DNA of 64,000 bases from JAOPZW01 sp963789015 (GTDB lineage: Bacteria; Actinomycetota; Thermoleophilia; Solirubrobacterales; Solirubrobacteraceae). Shown in pieces: positions 1-9,939 of the stretch. The stretch's first letter is position 1. Every line of letters starts with the position of its first letter. The position numbers and the translations under genes are program-made. The stretch spans positions 496,001 through 560,000 of the forward strand of contig CAWBIU010000003.1 of the NCBI GenBank assembly GCA_963789015.1, read 5' to 3'. Under the pieces are notes generated by a model that was not told where the DNA came from, did no database searches, and worked only from the letters and a program-made list of their open reading frames with translations.

Positions 1-1
1 C

Positions 2-2176
2 CACGGCCCGCCGGGGATCGGCAAGTCGACGCTGCTGGCGAAGTTCGTCCTCGACCACGCGCGCGCGGGCGATCGGCGCATCCCGTTCGTGTTCATCGAC
101 TTCGAGCGCCCGACGCTGTCGGTCCTCGAGCCGGCGACGCTGCTGGCCGAGGCGGCGCGGCAGCTCGCGATCCAGTACCCGGACTCGGACGCCGACCTTG
201 GCGAGATCGCCGACGCCGCATCGCACGAGGCCCGCCGCGGGCGCGACGAGGCGCTGGCGATCGAGGAGCGCGAGGACCTCGCCGCCGATCGTGAGTCGGC
301 GCAGGCCGCAGGCCGGCGGGCGCGGGCCGAGGAGGACGGGCTCGTCCGGCGGCTCGCCGATGCGGTGCGGGCCGCCGTGCCCCCCGGCTCCGGGGAGCCG
401 CCACTGCTCATCGTCCTCGACTCCTTCGAGCAGGCGCAGTACCGCAGCTCGCCCCACCTGCGACGCCTGTGGGATCTGTTCGACGCCTTCCAGCGCTGGT
501 ATCCGAGCGTCCGCGTCGTCGTCTCGGGCCGGGCCCCGGTCGACGAGCTGCCGGTCAACCGCCGCGCGGGCAAGGAGCTGAAGCTCGAGGAGTTCGACCG
601 CGCCGCGTCGGTTGCCTTCCTGCTTGACGAGGGCGTCGCCGACGAGCGCCTGGCCGAGCTCATCGCCGGGCGCTTCGGGGGCAACCCGTTGAGCCTCAAG
701 CTCGCGGCCGGCCTCGCCCGCCGCGCCGGGCCGCAGACCGACTGGGTGGACGACACGCCGACGCGTCGCTGGCTGCTGTTCCGGGTCGAGGACGAGCAGA
801 TCCAGAGCCGGCTCTACCACCGTCTGCTCGCGAGCATCGCCGACCCCGAGATCGCCGCGCTCGCCCATCCGGGGCTGATCCTGCGCCGGATCACGCCCGC
901 GGTCATCCAGGAGGTCCTGGCCGGCCCATGCGAGGTCGCCGTGCCCGACACTGCGCGCGCCGAGGCGCTGTTCGACGGCTTCGCGCGGCAGGTGGACCTC
1001 GTCGAGCGCGACGGCGACGCGCTCGTGCACCGCCCCGACGTGCGGCGCGACATGCTCGCGCTCGTCGAGCAGGACCGGCCGGCCACCGTCGAGGCGATCG
1101 AGCGAGCCGCCGTCGCCTTCTACACGGCGCGCCCGGGAGCGCAGGCCCGCGCCGAGGAGATCTACCACCGCCTGCGCCTCGGCGAGGATCCCCGCAGCGT
1201 CGACGAGCGCTGGGAGGACGGCGTCGAGCGCCACCTGTGGGGCGCCGAGGCGGAGCTGCCGGCGCGCGCCCAGGCACACCTGGCGGCGCGGCTGCGCGAC
1301 GCGCGCGCAACGCCCGAGGCGCTGGCCGAGGCCGACGACGAGGACTGGGAGACGCTCGTCGCGCGCGAGGTCGACGACCTGCTCGACCAGGCGGGCGACG
1401 AGGGCGAGCGCCGCGGCCGTGCGCGGGCCGCCCTCGAGCTGATGGGGGCGCGGTCGGGGTGGTCGCCCACCGGCCCCCTGCCCCGGCTGCAGGCGGAGGC
1501 GCTCGACCTGGCCGGCGACCGCGCCGCAGCCGAGGAGGCGGTCGAGGAGGGGCTCGCGGCCCTTGACGATCGCCGCATGCCGGCGACGGCCGCCGTGCCC
1601 GCGGCGCGCCTGGACCTCCTGCTCCTCGCGGCGCGGCTGAGCACCGGCGCGCTCGCCGACCGCCGCCTCGAGGAGGCCGAGGAGCTGGCGCTGCGGCTGG
1701 GCCGCCCGGCCGACGCGCTCGGCGCGCTGCTCATGCGCGTGCGGCTTCAGGGCGCGGAGGCGACCGAGGTGCGCCGGCGTGCCGCGCGGCGTTTCCTCGA
1801 GCTCGACGGCGACGCGCTCGAGCGCCATCCGGCCCTCGTGCGGTCGATCGCCGCCGAGCTGGGCGCCGAGGACGCCGACGTGCTGCAGCGCGCCATCGAC
1901 GTGCTCGGCGTCCGCTCGCGGACGGCGGCCGACCTGGAGGACCTCGAACGCGCCGTCCGCGCGCGCGTCGCGGAGGATGCGTCGTTCGCGGCCTGGCTCG
2001 ATGACCTCGCCTCGCGCCGTGGCGTCCGGCGCGCCGCATCGGGCTCGGGCGTGCGGACGCTGGTCGAGCATCTCGACGCGACGGGTCGGCTGGGCGAGCT
2101 CGCCCGGCCGCTGGTCGCGTCGGGCGACGAGGGCGTTCGCGCGCACGTGATCGACATGCTGGGTGGCCCGCGGTGA
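2..2176 (+). CDS. STAND-type AAA+ ATPase, 5' partial
   Basis: The reading frame is open from the first bases, so the start lies upstream of the window. The first codons read HGPPGIGKSTLL, a Walker A P-loop at bases 2-37. A Walker B strand (LLIVLDSFEQ) follows near bases 407-436. Next comes a STAND-like winged-helix/linker region (GGNPLSLKLAAGLA) and a long Ala/Arg/Glu-rich helical tail resembling TPR or solenoid repeats. Known STAND proteins are signalling ATPases that oligomerise when a sensor is triggered. The TGA stop overlaps the GTG start of the peptidase gene by 4 bp, so the two are translationally coupled. I infer that this ATPase gates or senses for the downstream peptidases. The N-terminal effector or adaptor domain is not visible. 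Confidence 0.8.
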   Translation, partial: HGPPGIGKSTLLAKFVLDHARAGDRRIPFVFIDFERPTLSVLEPATLLAEAARQLAIQYPDSDADLGEIADAASHEARRGRDEALAIEEREDLAADRESAQAAGRRARAEEDGLVRRLADAVRAAVPPGSGEPPLLIVLDSFEQAQYRSSPHLRRLWDLFDAFQRWYPSVRVVVSGRAPVDELPVNRRAGKELKLEEFDRAASVAFLLDEGVADERLAELIAGRFGGNPLSLKLAAGLARRAGPQTDWVDDTPTRRWLLFRVEDEQIQSRLYHRLLASIADPEIAALAHPGLILRRITPAVIQEVLAGPCEVAVPDTARAEALFDGFARQVDLVERDGDALVHRPDVRRDMLALVEQDRPATVEAIERAAVAFYTARPGAQARAEEIYHRLRLGEDPRSVDERWEDGVERHLWGAEAELPARAQAHLAARLRDARATPEALAEADDEDWETLVAREVDDLLDQAGDEGERRGRARAALELMGARSGWSPTGPLPRLQAEALDLAGDRAAAEEAVEEGLAALDDRRMPATAAVPAARLDLLLLAARLSTGALADRRLEEAEELALRLGRPADALGALLMRVRLQGAEATEVRRRAARRFLELDGDALERHPALVRSIAAELGAEDADVLQRAIDVLGVRSRTAADLEDLERAVRARVAEDASFAAWLDDLASRRGVRRAASGSGVRTLVEHLDATGRLGELARPLVASGDEGVRAHVIDMLGGPR

Positions 2177-3297
2177 GCCACCTCACGCCCGACGAGCTCG
2201 TCCAGGTCCGCGACGCCGTCGACGACGCGGAGCTCGGCGAGCCGGAGATGCGCCCGATGCTGTTCGACGGCGTCATGCGGCGCTACGTGCGGGCGCTGCC
2301 GCTCTTGCCCTCGCCGCTGAACCAGCTGCACAGCGACCTGACCCGGATGAACCAGGTCGATCGGCTCGTCGACGGCACCGTGCCGCTCGAGGTGTGGCTG
2401 CGCAACGCCTCGCGTCTGGCCGTCGTCGCCGACGCGCAGAGCGTCCTACAGGCTGCCTACGACAAGGTCGCCAGCGAGACCTCCGGCGAGCCGGACCTGC
2501 CGCCGGCCGAGGAGCTCGGCGAGATCCCCGAGGCGATCGTGCACCAGGACGACACGGTGCCCTACGACTTCCTGCGCCTCGGCTGGCAGGCCGGGACGGC
2601 GGTCGCCCGCCTGCGCGTCCCGCAGTTCAGCGGCGGCGCGCCGCGCAAGGTCAACAACGTCGACGCGCCGCCGCATCTCGGGACCGGGTGGCTCGTGACC
2701 GCCGAGCTGGTCATGACCAACCACCACGTGATCGCCGCCCGCGCGCGCGACGAGATCGCCGGGGTGGCCGACGAGGACCTGCGCCTGCAGGGCGCTCACG
2801 CCAGCGCCGAGTTCGGCTTCGACGACGACGGCGCCGACGTCGCCCCGGTGCCCTTCCGCGAGCTCGTCGCCTGGGGCGCCGCGCTGGACTACGCGATCCT
2901 GCGCCTCGCCGCCCCGGCGGACCGGAACCCGCTCCAGCTCGCCGCCGAGCCGCTCAGCCTCGCCGAGGGGGACCGGATCGCGGTGAACATCATCCAGCAC
3001 CCGATGGGGGAGTCCAAACGCGTCGCGCTGCGCAACAACCTCGTCGACCGCGTGACCGAGCGCGACCTGCGCTACTTCACCGACACCCGCAACGGGTCGT
3101 CCGGGTCACCGGTGCTCGACGACTCCTGGCGCGTGCTCGGCCTCCACCGGGCGTCGCGGCGCGTCCCGCTGACCAACTTCCAGGGCAAGGACACCGCGAT
3201 CGTCAACGTCGGCTCGCAGATGCACGCGATCCTGGCCGACATCGCCGAGGCGTTCCCGGCCGTCCACCGCGAGATCGCCGAGGCGGTCCGGGCATGA
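2173..3297 (+). CDS. Effector-associated domain + trypsin-like serine peptidase
   Basis: This 374-aa protein starts at GTG in a GTGA overlap with the ATPase stop. Residues 1 to about 90 (LTPDELVQVRDAV, then a helical segment ending VPLEVWLRNASRL) look like an effector-associated domain, the small helical adaptor that links STAND ATPases to effectors. I cannot say which EAD class. Residues about 150-350 form a trypsin-like fold: GTGWLV, TNHHV (His about 185), LDYAIL (Asp about 239), NGSSGSPV (Ser about 310). The triad looks intact, and there is no signal peptide, so it should act in the cytoplasm. Coupling to the STAND gene suggests proteolysis switched on by that ATPase. The substrate is unknown. 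Confidence 0.8.
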   Translation: MSHLTPDELVQVRDAVDDAELGEPEMRPMLFDGVMRRYVRALPLLPSPLNQLHSDLTRMNQVDRLVDGTVPLEVWLRNASRLAVVADAQSVLQAAYDKVASETSGEPDLPPAEELGEIPEAIVHQDDTVPYDFLRLGWQAGTAVARLRVPQFSGGAPRKVNNVDAPPHLGTGWLVTAELVMTNHHVIAARARDEIAGVADEDLRLQGAHASAEFGFDDDGADVAPVPFRELVAWGAALDYAILRLAAPADRNPLQLAAEPLSLAEGDRIAVNIIQHPMGESKRVALRNNLVDRVTERDLRYFTDTRNGSSGSPVLDDSWRVLGLHRASRRVPLTNFQGKDTAIVNVGSQMHAILADIAEAFPAVHREIAEAVRA

Positions 3298-4317
3298 GCG
3301 GCGAGCGGATCGTCGGATGACGTCCGCCGGATCTTCGGCGACCTCGGCGAGGTCGCCGAGCGGCTGGCCGAGGCGCCCGAGTCGGCGGTCGAGGGCGACC
3401 CCGCCGATCCGATCGTCGCGGCGGTGCGCGAGGAGCGCCGCCGGGTCGTCGGCGACGGGATCTCGGGTCTCGAGAAGGTCGCCGAGGGGCGCGAGGAGGA
3501 GCTCGACGAGGACGAGCTGCTCGGGCTCGAGGCGATCGTCCTGATCGAGGGGCGGCCGGCGATCCTGATCCAGGACGGCGACTTCCTGCCGCCGCCGCGC
3601 GAGTGGGCGCACCTGTCCGGCGAGCGGGAGGCGATCCGCGGGGCGATCGCGTGCTGTGGGCGCATCGAGGTGACCGGGCACCTGAACCTCGAATGGGCGG
3701 GCACCGCGGCGCTCGTCGCTCCGACGACGCTGATGACCAACCGCCACGTGGCGATGGAGTTCTGCTCCCGGCGCGGAGAGCGGTGGACGTTCCGCCCCGG
3801 CATGACGACGCGGATCGACTTCCTCGCCGAGCTCGGGAACGCGCGGACGCTCGAGTTCGAGATCACCGAGGCGATCGGCATCCACGAGGATCGCGACCTC
3901 GCGCTACTGCGCGTTGAGCCGGCGGGAGCCGACGGGCGCTCGCTGCCCGAACCGCTGGCGATCGCGGCGACCGAGCCGGCCGACCTCTACGACCGCGACG
4001 TCTACGTCGTCGGCTTCCCGGCCTACGACGGCCGCCGGAACGACCCTGAGCCGATCCGGCGGCTGTTCATGGACATCTTCGACGTCAAGCGCCTGCAGCC
4101 CGGCCGGGCCGTCGCCTATTCGACGCGGTACTCCGCCGTCCAGCACGACTGCTCGACCCTGGGCGGCAACTCGGGGTCACCCGTGTTCGACCTCGAGACA
4201 CACCGGATCATCGGGTTGCACTTCGGCGGGTCCTACCGGGTCGGCAACTACGCCGTGCCGCTGTGGATGCTCACGGGCGACCCGCTCTTGACGCGGGCCG
4301 CCGTGAACTTCCAGTAA
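3294..4317 (+). CDS. Trypsin-like serine peptidase (apparent frameshift near the start)
   Basis: From GTG 3424 the frame encodes 297 aa, but coding-like sequence continues upstream to the TGA at 3295. The natural start is ATG 3294 (ATGA overlap with the previous stop), which hits TGA after 8 codons. Removing one G near 3315-3316 joins MSGERIV to DDVRRIFGDLGEV in frame, and the total length is 3n+1, so one extra base is likely. The body has GTAALVAP, TNRHVAMEF (catalytic His), HEDRDLALLRV (Asp) and GGNSGSPVF (Ser), followed by IIGLHFGG. This resembles V8/trypsin-like peptidases with cytoplasmic helical N-termini. It is third in a STAND-peptidase-peptidase run and probably works with them. Confidence 0.75.
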
Positions 4318-4330
4318 CTGGCCGGTCGGC

Positions 4331-5041
4331 TCAGCGGGGCGGTTGACGTCCCTCGGTCGGGATCAGCTCGCGCCAGATGCTCGCCAGGGAATCCTCGCGG
4401 CGGGCAGGCGCCTCTTCGATCTCTTCCTCGGCCCCCGTGTACCAGTCGAGCGAGCGCTCGATCCCGCCCGCCACCCACTCCGCGGGCTTGGGAACGCCGG
4501 TCATGCGGATCACCTCGACGCACGGGAACAGGGTCCCGCGGGTGTAGCGGAGGTAGCGGTCGGGGTTCGTCGCGGCCATGTGCTTCGGCAGGATCTGGGC
4601 GAACCAGAGCACCATCAGACCGACGATGACGAGGTCGTAGAGGCCCAGCGGGAGTCCCTCGGTCAGCCGTGAGTCGGTGCCCGGGACGGCGATGTAGTCA
4701 CGGTGCGCCAGCAGGGTGGCCGTCGTGACGATGATCGCCACGAAGAACTGCCGGGCCGCCAGCCAGGCCGCCAGATGCGACTTGTCGCCGTCGACGAAGA
4801 CCTTGCGCCACCGGTCGATGACGGCGACCTCGAGGCCCTCCATGCCGGCGAGGAGCGTCAGCAGGGCCAGCGCGGCGACCGCCGTGACCGCGGCCATCGC
4901 GTCGCTCTCCGTGACGACCGCGTCGATCGTGCTGTAGACCCAGAGCAGCGCCATCACCGACCAGGCGAGCAGCAGGGCGCCGGCGAACGCAGCGCGCGGC
5001 ATGCTGCGGACCTCGTGAGGGTGCGTCGTCGCGGAGGCCAT
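4331..5041 (-). CDS. Multi-pass membrane protein of unknown function
   Basis: I place the start at ATG 5041 (MASATTHPHEV), preceded by AGGGTGA; the open frame continues upstream to 5134 but that part looks non-coding. The protein is 236 aa with about four hydrophobic segments: AFAGALLLAWSVMALLWVY, AAVTAVAALALLTLLAG, FFVAIIVTTATLLA and LYDLVIVGLMVLWFAQIL. The combination of GMEGLEVAVIDRW after TM2 and QILPKHMAATNPDRYL recalls the DUF21/CNNM membrane module, but the match is weak and no CBS domains follow. The C-terminus is acidic (EEEIEEAPARRED) and cytosolic. It lies downstream of the CHASE2 gene on the same strand, 273 bp away, and may be a membrane partner of that system. Confidence 0.6.
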   Translation of the reverse strand: MASATTHPHEVRSMPRAAFAGALLLAWSVMALLWVYSTIDAVVTESDAMAAVTAVAALALLTLLAGMEGLEVAVIDRWRKVFVDGDKSHLAAWLAARQFFVAIIVTTATLLAHRDYIAVPGTDSRLTEGLPLGLYDLVIVGLMVLWFAQILPKHMAATNPDRYLRYTRGTLFPCVEVIRMTGVPKPAEWVAGGIERSLDWYTGAEEEIEEAPARREDSLASIWRELIPTEGRQPPR

Positions 5042-5314
5042 CAGCTCACCCTGGTGGCCGAGTGCAGTTGCAGGAACATCGCTTAACCCCAATCTTTGGG
5101 CGAGTGCCGGAGCAGGCGAATCTGTCACCTGCAAGCGTGCGTCTTTTCGCCATCGACACTCTCAGGGCTGAATGGCCGCGTCAAGGTAGCGGGCCACACC
5201 CGCAGTGTGACGTCGTACACGTACACCGGTGCCTGTGCAACCAACCGATATTTCGGTGCGAATTCAGGCATTCCACGGTGTACTGGATTAAGCAGACGTA
5301 TGGGGTTTCCGCGC
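5042..5314. other. Intergenic, lower GC
   Basis: No convincing gene. This 273-bp stretch between two - strand genes is visibly less GC-rich than its surroundings (for example aaccgatatttcggtgcgaa). It presumably holds the promoter of the membrane protein at 4331-5041. Short frames crossing it are not protein-like. Confidence 0.5.
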
Positions 5315-7836
5315 CTAGAAGACGGCGCTCGTCCCGCCCGCACGGCGACGCCGGATCGCCCGCCCGACGGCCACGCCGGCGACGCCCGCCGTGGCCGCCA
5401 GCAACGCCGCCATCGGCACGACGACGGCCACGATCCAGCCCAACATGAACGCAAGCTGCGCCCATACGAGGAAGACGACGGTGGCAACGGCGATCGCGAT
5501 CGGGGTGAAGCGGCGGGAGCGCCTGAGCGCGAGCAATGCGCGGGGAGGCACGCGAGCAGGACCATCGCGATCGCGTCGAGCGGGTCGGGCGCGTCCCGCA
5601 GCGGGACGGGCGCACCAGCGTGTCGATGGCGTTGGCCTGGATCTCGGCGCCCGGCATCGGCGCGTCGCGATCGACCGGCATGGGGTACGGCGTCGGGAGA
5701 TCCCCGCGCGAAGACGCCGATGACCACGAGCTTGTCGCGGAACGTCGTCCGCGCGGCGGCGGCCCTCGATCACGTCGAGGGCGGACACGCGCGGCAGCGT
5801 GCCCGGCGGGCCGCGGTAGTCGATCCACGAGGTCACGTCGCTCTGGGCGCCCTCCTCGCGGCCCTCCGCAGTCGTGACACTCGTCCAGCTGCCGGCTCAA
5901 GCCGCCGCCGCGGACGAGGTTGGCGGCCGCGAAGGCGAACGTCGGCGCGCGCACGCTGTCGCGAGGATCGCCCTCGGCCGGCTTCACGTTGACGAAGTCC
6001 ACGAGCAGGTCGGTGCGCCGGTGGCTGCCGTCGACGTCCTGCGGCAGGCCGGCGTAGCCCGTCTTGACGCCCGTGCCGCCGACCAGATCGGCCGTGTCGC
6101 ATGAGTTCGGCGCGAACGCGCTGGCCGCCATCCGGTGCCGGTCTCGGCGACGAAGGTCCGAACGGCAGCACGAGGCGGTCTCGTGCGGCGCGGAAGGCGC
6201 TCATCAGCGCCCGGTCGCCGCGCTCCGTCCACGGGTCTTCGAAGAGGACGTCCAGGGCGATGAGGCGCGCCCCGGCCGCATGCAGGCGCCTGATCATCAG
6301 CGCGTAGTCCTGGCGCGGCAGGCGGGGATCGCTGGGGTCGGCGAGCGCCTGCAGCGTCCGGTCGTCGACGGCGATGAGCACAAGCCGCGGGTCGGGCGCG
6401 CTCGTCCCGCGCACGTCGAAGCGGGCGTCGATCGTCCGCAGCTCCGCCTTCCGCACGGCGACGGGGTCGAGGAGGTACAGCGCGAGCCCCACGAGCACGG
6501 CGGCCAGGGAGATGACCGCCGCGGCCAGGCGCCGGCTGCGCACCTCCAGGCGCCGGGTTCGCTCGCGCGCCTCCTTCAGCCCGCGCTCGGTCTCCGCGCG
6601 GCGCTGCTCATCGACGTGGCGCCGGCGCCAGTCGAGGATCGCCGGCGCGAGCACGTCGTGGTAGATCTCGCGGTGCGGGACCCCGTCGGGCTCGGCAGAC
6701 GGGATCCGGCGCAGGATCCGCTCGCCCTCGAGGTGGCCGAGGGCGGCGTCGAGCGGGGCCTCGGGCGCGCCGGAGAACTCGCCGAGCTCGGCCGTGCTGA
6801 GGGCGATCTTCCGCCCGCCGGAGGTGACGAGGAAGCGGAAGGCCGCGGCCGCGGCATCGCGCTGCTCGGCGGGCAGCGCGCCCATCACGTCGTCGAGGTG
6901 CGAGCGGACGATCGTGTCTGCGCCGCCGAGCCGCTGCAGGGTCTCCAGGCGCAGATCGGTCGACCCCAGGGCGACCTCCTCGTCCCAGAGCCGCTTCATG
7001 ACGAGCTGCAGGTAGGCGGTCTCGATCCGCACCGGACCGCTCGCCCCGACGTCGGGTGCGCCCGCGTCGCCGATGGTCACGCGGCCCCGGCGGACCTGCT
7101 CGAGGACCGCCTCGACGAGGTCCGGCTCGATCTCGAAGCGGGCCGCGTCGCCCGGCAGATGGTCGTTGAACGCGCGGACCGGTTCGAGGACGGCGTCGCG
7201 GGCCGCGCGCTCGTCGAGGAAGTCGAGGTGCAGGTAGTTGCCGTAGACGTTCGGGATCGTCGCCTTGAAGCGCTGGCCGAGCAGCGAGTAGGCGTCCTCG
7301 CGGACCGAGATGAGGACGTTCGCGCGCAGGTCCGGGCGGGTGATGCAGCGGGCGAGGTCGTCGTCGAAGCCGTTGCCGGCGTGCGGCTCGTGGACGAAGT
7401 GCTCCTCGAACTGGTCGAGGATCAGCAGGGGGGTCGCGTCGACCGCTCGCGCGACGTCCTCGAGTGCGTGCTCGAGCGCATCGCGCCGGACTCCGAGATC
7501 GCCGTCGCCGCCGGCCATCGGCCGCACCGCGGCCTCGAGCGCGGCGATCAGGCCTGCCGTCGCGTCGCCCTGCCAGGCGCTGAAGACGACGGGCACGTAG
7601 CGCGCCGTGCCGCCGTTGGCGACGCTGCGCGCGCCCAGCTCCCGCAGCCTGGCCGACACGCCGGCGCGGAGCAGCGAGCTCTTGCCGACGCCGCTCTCGG
7701 CGTAGAGCAGGGTCAGCCGCGAGGCCCGCAGGTTGCCGATGATGCGTCTGCGCTCGCCGTCGCGGCCGAAGAAGAGCTCTGCGTCCTCTTCGACGAAGTA
7801 GTCCAGGCCGACGTACGGGCCGCCGCTTGCGCTCAC
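5315..7836 (-). pseudogene. nSTAND ATPase-TM-CHASE2 receptor, multiply frameshifted
   Basis: The start is GTG 7836 (MSASGGPYVGLDYF). Residues about 1-400 are an nSTAND1-type ATPase: FFGRDGERRRIIGNL, P-loop ESGVGKSSLLRAG, Walker B PLLILDQFEEHF. A TM helix (AAAVISLAAVLVGLALYLL) precedes a CHASE2 extracellular sensor (RLVLIAVDDRTLQAL, RLIALDVLFEDPW). From about 6165 down the frame changes roughly seven times, but CHASE2 pieces can be followed across all three frames: TGVKTGYAGLPQDVDG, SWIDYRGPPGTLPRVSALDV, TTFRDKLVVIGVFARG, MPGAEIQANAIDTLVR, then two TM helices (FTPIAIAVATVVFLVW, VVVPMAALLAATAGVA) ending at TAG 5315. The parent would be about 840 aa, with an outside sensor and an inside ATPase. 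Genuine decay or a locally poor assembly are both possible. It lies 18 bp after the TIR-SIR2 gene. Confidence 0.75.
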
Positions 7837-7854
7837 CGTTCCGCGTGGCCACGG

Positions 7855-9363
7855 CTAGGCGCCGAGCTCACCCTCCAGCTGCTCCAGGAACTCGGCGGCG
7901 GACTCGTCGACGACGCTCACGCCGAAGTGCTCCCACAGCCCGCGCTCGATCGCCTCCCGCTCGGCGTCGATCGCCCACGACCGCGACTCGAACTGCTGGC
8001 CGCCCCACACGCGCTGGAGGAAGACCCGCAGGGTCCAGTCGCGAACGCGGTAGCCCAGGAAGAGGAAGTGGCTGTCGCGGAGCTTGTTGAGGATCTGCAG
8101 CGGGATGAGGCTGGCGACCGGCCCCTGCGTGAGGTAGCCGATGTAGTCGTCCTCGGTGATGACGAAGTTGTCGCGCAGGTTCGGGCCGTTCGTCCCGAAG
8201 TCGATCGCGCCGCCGTGGAGCTTGACGATCACCGTTCGCGACAGCGCGCCCTCCTCGTCGATGGGCAGGTCGACGTACTCGTTGGGGACCGTGATCGGCG
8301 TTGGGCCGCCGTTGTCCCGATCGAACCACGGGATGTGCATGAAGCGACCCTTGTGCTCGCCGGTCGCGACGAAGACGGCGAGGTCGTACGGCTCGTCGAC
8401 CGCGTCGAAGGCGCGTTCGAGGGCGGAGTCGTAGCTCGTCGTGACGATGAGCTGGTACGCCTCGCGGTCGAGCGTCTGGAGCCGCCGCGGGAGGTCGGCG
8501 AGGAAGCGATGCACGGAGCTCGGCCGGTCCTCGACCTTGACGACCAGCTCGCGCACGGTGCGGCACAGGTCGACCCGGCCCTCGGTTAGCGACACGTGCT
8601 CCGAGATGCGTGCGAGGTCGTCGCTCTCCGAGCCGAGGCTGAAGTGGGTCGCGAGGTGACGTGCCAGCTCGACGTTGTCGGGGAGCCAGCCGGCCCCGTG
8701 GCGCCACGGCTCCAGGCGGTCGGCGTGGTTGACGCCTGAGCCGAGGACGGTCACGACGGAGCCGTCGGCGAGGTAGCGCGCGATCCGCGCGGTGTCGGTG
8801 CGCCGGCCGAGGGTCGGACGCTCCCGCTGGGCCTCGGCCGGTGGCTCGGTCGCCTGCGGTCGATCGGGGAGGCCGTTCAGGAACGCGACCAGCATCTCGA
8901 CGTCGCGCTCCCAGGTCGCGTGGTGCAGGGTCTGCGCCTGACGCTTGGCGAGCGGCCGGAACGAGCGCGGCATGAGGTCCGCCGACGGCATCTCGGCGTC
9001 ATCGACGAGCACGGGCACGACGGTCGCGCCGTTCCGGAACGCGGTCTCGATCTCGAGCCGCATGACGTCCTCGGCGTTCGGGTCCAGAAGCGTGCGGTGC
9101 AGCCGCTCGTGGGTGTGAGCGAGCCAGTGCGGACCCAGGACCGCGAGCACGATGTCCGCCTCGCGCACCCGCTTCACGGCGTTGGACCGCCAGTCGCTGC
9201 CCGGCTTCGTGTCGCGGGTGTCCAGGAAGACGCGGTCCTCGCCGAGGCGCAGCTTCAGCGTCGCGGCCAGCTGACGGGAGGCCGACGGTGCATCCGAACG
9301 GCGATAGCTGATGAACACCTGCAACGGTTTGTCTACTCTGCACTTGTGGCTCGGGAAAGGCAA
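7855..9363 (-). CDS. TIR-SIR2 fusion protein (predicted NADase effector)
   Basis: This protein of about 500 aa joins two NAD-consuming folds. The N-terminal TIR domain (residues about 14-150) has box 1 VFISYRRSD, RVFLDTRDTKPGSDW, and a helix with RLEIETAFRNGA carrying the candidate catalytic Glu. Residues about 190-500 are SIR2-like: VVTVLGSGVN, LIVTTSYDSALERAF, VIVKLHGGAIDF (His of the KLHG motif), FVITEDDYIGYL and FLFLGYRVRDWTLRVFL. The frame starts at TTG 9363; TTG or GTG codons just before VFISYRR are alternatives and no strong ribosome site picks one. In known systems both domains deplete NAD+ or make ADP-ribose signals. It precedes the nSTAND-CHASE2 gene on the same strand, probably as an operon: effector plus membrane sensor. 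Confidence 0.85.
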   Translation of the reverse strand: MPFPSHKCRVDKPLQVFISYRRSDAPSASRQLAATLKLRLGEDRVFLDTRDTKPGSDWRSNAVKRVREADIVLAVLGPHWLAHTHERLHRTLLDPNAEDVMRLEIETAFRNGATVVPVLVDDAEMPSADLMPRSFRPLAKRQAQTLHHATWERDVEMLVAFLNGLPDRPQATEPPAEAQRERPTLGRRTDTARIARYLADGSVVTVLGSGVNHADRLEPWRHGAGWLPDNVELARHLATHFSLGSESDDLARISEHVSLTEGRVDLCRTVRELVVKVEDRPSSVHRFLADLPRRLQTLDREAYQLIVTTSYDSALERAFDAVDEPYDLAVFVATGEHKGRFMHIPWFDRDNGGPTPITVPNEYVDLPIDEEGALSRTVIVKLHGGAIDFGTNGPNLRDNFVITEDDYIGYLTQGPVASLIPLQILNKLRDSHFLFLGYRVRDWTLRVFLQRVWGGQQFESRSWAIDAEREAIERGLWEHFGVSVVDESAAEFLEQLEGELGA

Positions 9364-9939
9364 GGACGGCTACCAATAAGCGGTGCGATCAAAAACCGAT
9401 AAGCGTCATATTGGTTGCCTTCCGGTAGAAGACTGGACCGCGTCCTTCCGTGTACGCCGCTACGCGGAGGTAAGTTCTCTCGAGCTATGGCTCCCCGCAG
9501 GGCGCATCCTTCGCGGCCGTAGCGTGGCCCGCCCCATCCGGCAACGACGACCGCAGGAGGGAACAGAGCAGGACCCACACTGTGGGCAACGCTTCCCCGC
9601 TCGCTAGCTCGCTCGTTCCCCGGGTGCGGCGCGCGTTTGTCACTCCGAATAAGCGCGGAAACGAGCTAGTACTCCCTGAAAAAACGCTGCTCGACTGGGC
9701 CACCTTGTCCCGACGCCGTCGCGAACCTGCACAAATGCCACCAAGCGCTGGATCGTCCACCACGACTATTGCATCGGCGTTCAGCCGCAGAGTAGGGTCG
9801 CGCCAAAGCTTGACGATCGCACGTCGCACCTCGCGCTCACGCCGTCGTGTCGCGAGGTGGTGCTAGCCCTGGACGTTCCGGTAGATGACACCAGGGTTGG
9901 TCTTGATAGGCGGCCGTCCGGCACAGGGAAGGAGGATCG
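9364..9939. other. Divergent intergenic region, no convincing gene
   Basis: This 576-bp gap separates the TIR-SIR2 gene (-) from the secreted-protein operon (+), so it should carry promoters for both. GC is lower than around it, with A/T-rich patches such as gatcaaaaaccgataagcgt and ctgaaaaaacgctg. Two overlapping short frames (about 9485-9829 on - and 9582-9866 on +) have Arg/Ser-rich shadow-like translations and no recognisable motif. Confidence 0.5.

Noticed and set aside
6064..8589. 841-codon open frame on + strand
   Set aside because: Antisense to nSTAND-CHASE2 and TIR-SIR2; translation is Arg/Ala/Gly-rich with no motifs, as expected for shadows in very GC-rich DNA.
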